This document shows positions 62,397 to 64,000 of a stretch of DNA of 64,000 bases, one piece after another. Under the pieces are notes generated by a model. That model had not been told where the DNA came from, made no database searches, and was given only the letters and a program-made list of their open reading frames with translations. Made by a program: the position numbers and the translations under genes. This DNA is from Oxyruncus cristatus. Taxonomy: Eukaryota; Chordata; Aves; Passeriformes; Cotingidae. Where the stretch lies: NCBI GenBank assembly GCA_013399855.1, contig VXAY01003846.1, forward strand, positions 495,454-559,453. The letters run 5' to 3'. Within the stretch, counting starts at the first letter, position 1. Each line of letters begins with the position of its first letter.

Positions 62397-62640
62397 AAGA
62401 GCAGATCTATCTCTTTAATTATGGAAACAGCACTTTAGAATAACATTCTAAGTTCCTTGGAATTAATCAACCATGAATCTTACTGAATTGCAATCAGTTC
62501 ACTTATGATAGGAGAGGTTTGTGATTTGGTAAGAATGTTTGAAAGCTTCTTTAGAGGGTGTATTCATTTTTATTTGATTTTTAAAAGAATTATTTAATTT
62601 CTCCCCAATTTAAATAAAATGGTCATTCACAACGTGGATT
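62397..62640 (+). other. AGMO 3' untranslated region (predicted)
   Basis: This AT-rich stretch runs from the AGMO stop codon to about 20 bases past an AATAAA signal. No open frame or repeat is visible in it. The cleavage point is inferred from the usual 10-30 base spacing after the signal and the T-rich sequence that follows. Confidence 0.6.
62613..62618 (+). terminator. Polyadenylation signal AATAAA (proximal)
   Basis: AATAAA lies about 217 bases after the AGMO stop codon and is followed by a GTGG-then-T-run element at about 62634-62644, as expected downstream of a cleavage site. It would give a short 3' UTR. Confidence 0.65.
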
Positions 62641-63708
62641 TTTTACATTCATAGGATTGCCAATCTTAGAAACCATGTAAAACTAATTTCATTTTTGTGG
62701 TGATTTTGTTAGTAATCATATGTGAAAAGTATTTTTCACAAGAGGAATTATTAAAATCATATTTGTTGTAACCTGGTATAAAGTGACTGACTGTCTTCCT
62801 ATTGAGGCTAAACATAAACATATGTGAATGTCAGTTTTTCTGTAATGATTGAATTACACCAGAATCTCCCTGTCATGCCCAATTCAGTGTTCTTAACATA
62901 CAGCTACAGGAGGATGAGTAGTCGAGGCAAGAAAATGATTAAAAGCAGCATGATAAAATAACTTGAACTAGTATGAGTTGAAACATCTTAAATAAAATTG
63001 GCTGATGTATGTGTTGTATAATGCAGACATCCAGTTTAGGGTGAATTATTTATGGAGTACACCTGTGTTGCCAACTTTAGATACCGATCAAGCCAGAATT
63101 CACACGTGGGTATCCCATTGACTAATGTTACTCACGTGACAAAATATTTGCAAGGCTGGGCTCTTAATTTCTGGTAATTTCCTGCCTGGGTTATGTCCGG
63201 GGAGATGCACGTCTTGTCTTTCAGGAGCTGTTGGAAAGACGGTTTGTACTAAGATAGGAAAATTAAATACAAATGGTAAAGGGAGTCTCCAAACAGCAGG
63301 ACTGGCAAAAATACTGGATCTAGTTTGTTTTTCTTTCCTCACACTCATCCAAAAATTTTTTTTTGGCTCGAAGCCTTTTAGAAGTTCTTAAAGTCAAGTA
63401 GCTAAAAAATGGAGGCTGTCTTGCATGCTTCAAACTAGTAATAATATCTGGATTTAAAAATGAGTTTGTGTTGGGTTTTTTTAGTATTTAATTTTCCTTT
63501 AAAATGTTAATGACATTGTGACAGACATCTCAGATTTAAACAGATAGCCTAGTTTTAATTTATCCATATTTTCAGTCTCTAGCTGTAACAGATGCCACTG
63601 TCTACATTATTGGGTGTTTCCAAAAAATTTTCAGAAACACAGTAATATTATATAAATAAAATTGCTACAATGCTTGGTATTAGTATCGTCATAGAAAAAA
63701 AAAATTTG
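62641..63708. other. AGMO 3' flank
   Basis: AT-rich sequence past the proximal polyadenylation signal. It holds the possible distal signal at 62991 and no recognisable exon of a following gene. Confidence 0.5.
62991..62996 (+). terminator. Possible distal polyadenylation signal AATAAA
   Basis: A second AATAAA is followed by a GT-rich stretch (about 63006-63016). It could serve a longer AGMO transcript. AATAAA is frequent by chance in DNA this AT-rich, so the support is weak. Confidence 0.3.
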
Positions 63709-63753
63709 TCATAGAATCATCAAAATGCTCGGGTTGGAAGGGACCTTAAAGAT
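63709..63753 (-). mobile_element. CR1 LINE terminal scrap in 3' flank
   Basis: About 45 bp match the inverted CR1 end: TCATAGAATCAT, then GGGTTGGAAGGGACCTTAAA. A run of A and a second TCATAGAA lie just upstream (63689-63705). The insertion lies downstream of the AGMO polyadenylation signals. Confidence 0.75.
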
Positions 63754-64000
63754 AGATTATTTGATAGAATATTTATTAAAATGAATCTTTGTTCACGAAG
63801 ACTAGCCATGATGACGATGATGATATTAAAATGATAGAATCTGATTCCAGAAGTACAACACAATCTACAAACTTCTTTTGTGATCCCGTAAGTTAGCATA
63901 CCTGTATCTTCCAAATCTGTAGCAGTGACATTGACCTCACAGGAATATTTTGAGCTTAGTTTAATATAATGACATAAGTAACATAACAAAGAGTCATATT
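63754..64000. other. End of window, intergenic
   Basis: No gene or repeat recognised after the CR1 scrap, apart from a short GATGATGAC-type run at about 63810-63825. Confidence 0.5.

Overview
The window is non-coding, AT-rich vertebrate DNA, almost certainly from a bird. The evidence is several CR1 LINE copies of the avian type (3' ends made of the 8-bp TCATAGAA / TTCTATGA unit), two solo-LTR-like retroviral remnants, and one exon that reads as the last coding exon of AGMO (alkylglycerol monooxygenase, also called TMEM195). There are no operons, CRISPR arrays or prokaryotic genes, and no tRNA or rRNA gene was recognised. The species cannot be named from the sequence.

Layout. From 1 to about 62315 the DNA looks like one long intron, or introns, of AGMO on the + strand. 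No second AGMO exon was found there. The intron holds a solo LTR (4985-5651, minus), a second LTR (14946-15492, minus) beside a 22-N gap and a 40-T run, a CR1 tail (20759-20895, plus), a CR1 3' fragment (35055-35446, minus), an 80-N gap (41680-41759), a large young CR1 (42758-44121, minus) with a broken reverse transcriptase, an older CR1 (45547-46630, minus) with a destroyed RT active site, and a CR1 3' scrap (57314-57422, minus). Microsatellites, homopolymers, a perfect 19-bp inverted repeat, an 85-bp tandem duplication, a regular triple E-box array and a sense-strand G-run cluster are scattered among them.

At 62316 a good splice acceptor opens a terminal exon of 26 codons, a stop, a 3' UTR of about 240 nt and an AATAAA signal at 62613. 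The encoded peptide is a membrane segment plus a basic tail. It matches the AGMO C-terminus as I remember it from human, and ends in K-D-K-R-H, which fits the KxKxx dilysine ER-retrieval signal. The last 1.3 kb is downstream flank with a second AATAAA and another CR1 scrap. In vertebrates the order MEOX2-AGMO-DGKB is usual, so DGKB would be expected beyond the right edge (established knowledge, not visible here).

The window is therefore mostly ordinary intron. I found no convincing new system. The points most worth following are the AGMO tail, the E-box array, an 87-nt exon-like segment at 34593, and two unclassified coding-like or GC-rich blocks near 48 kb.
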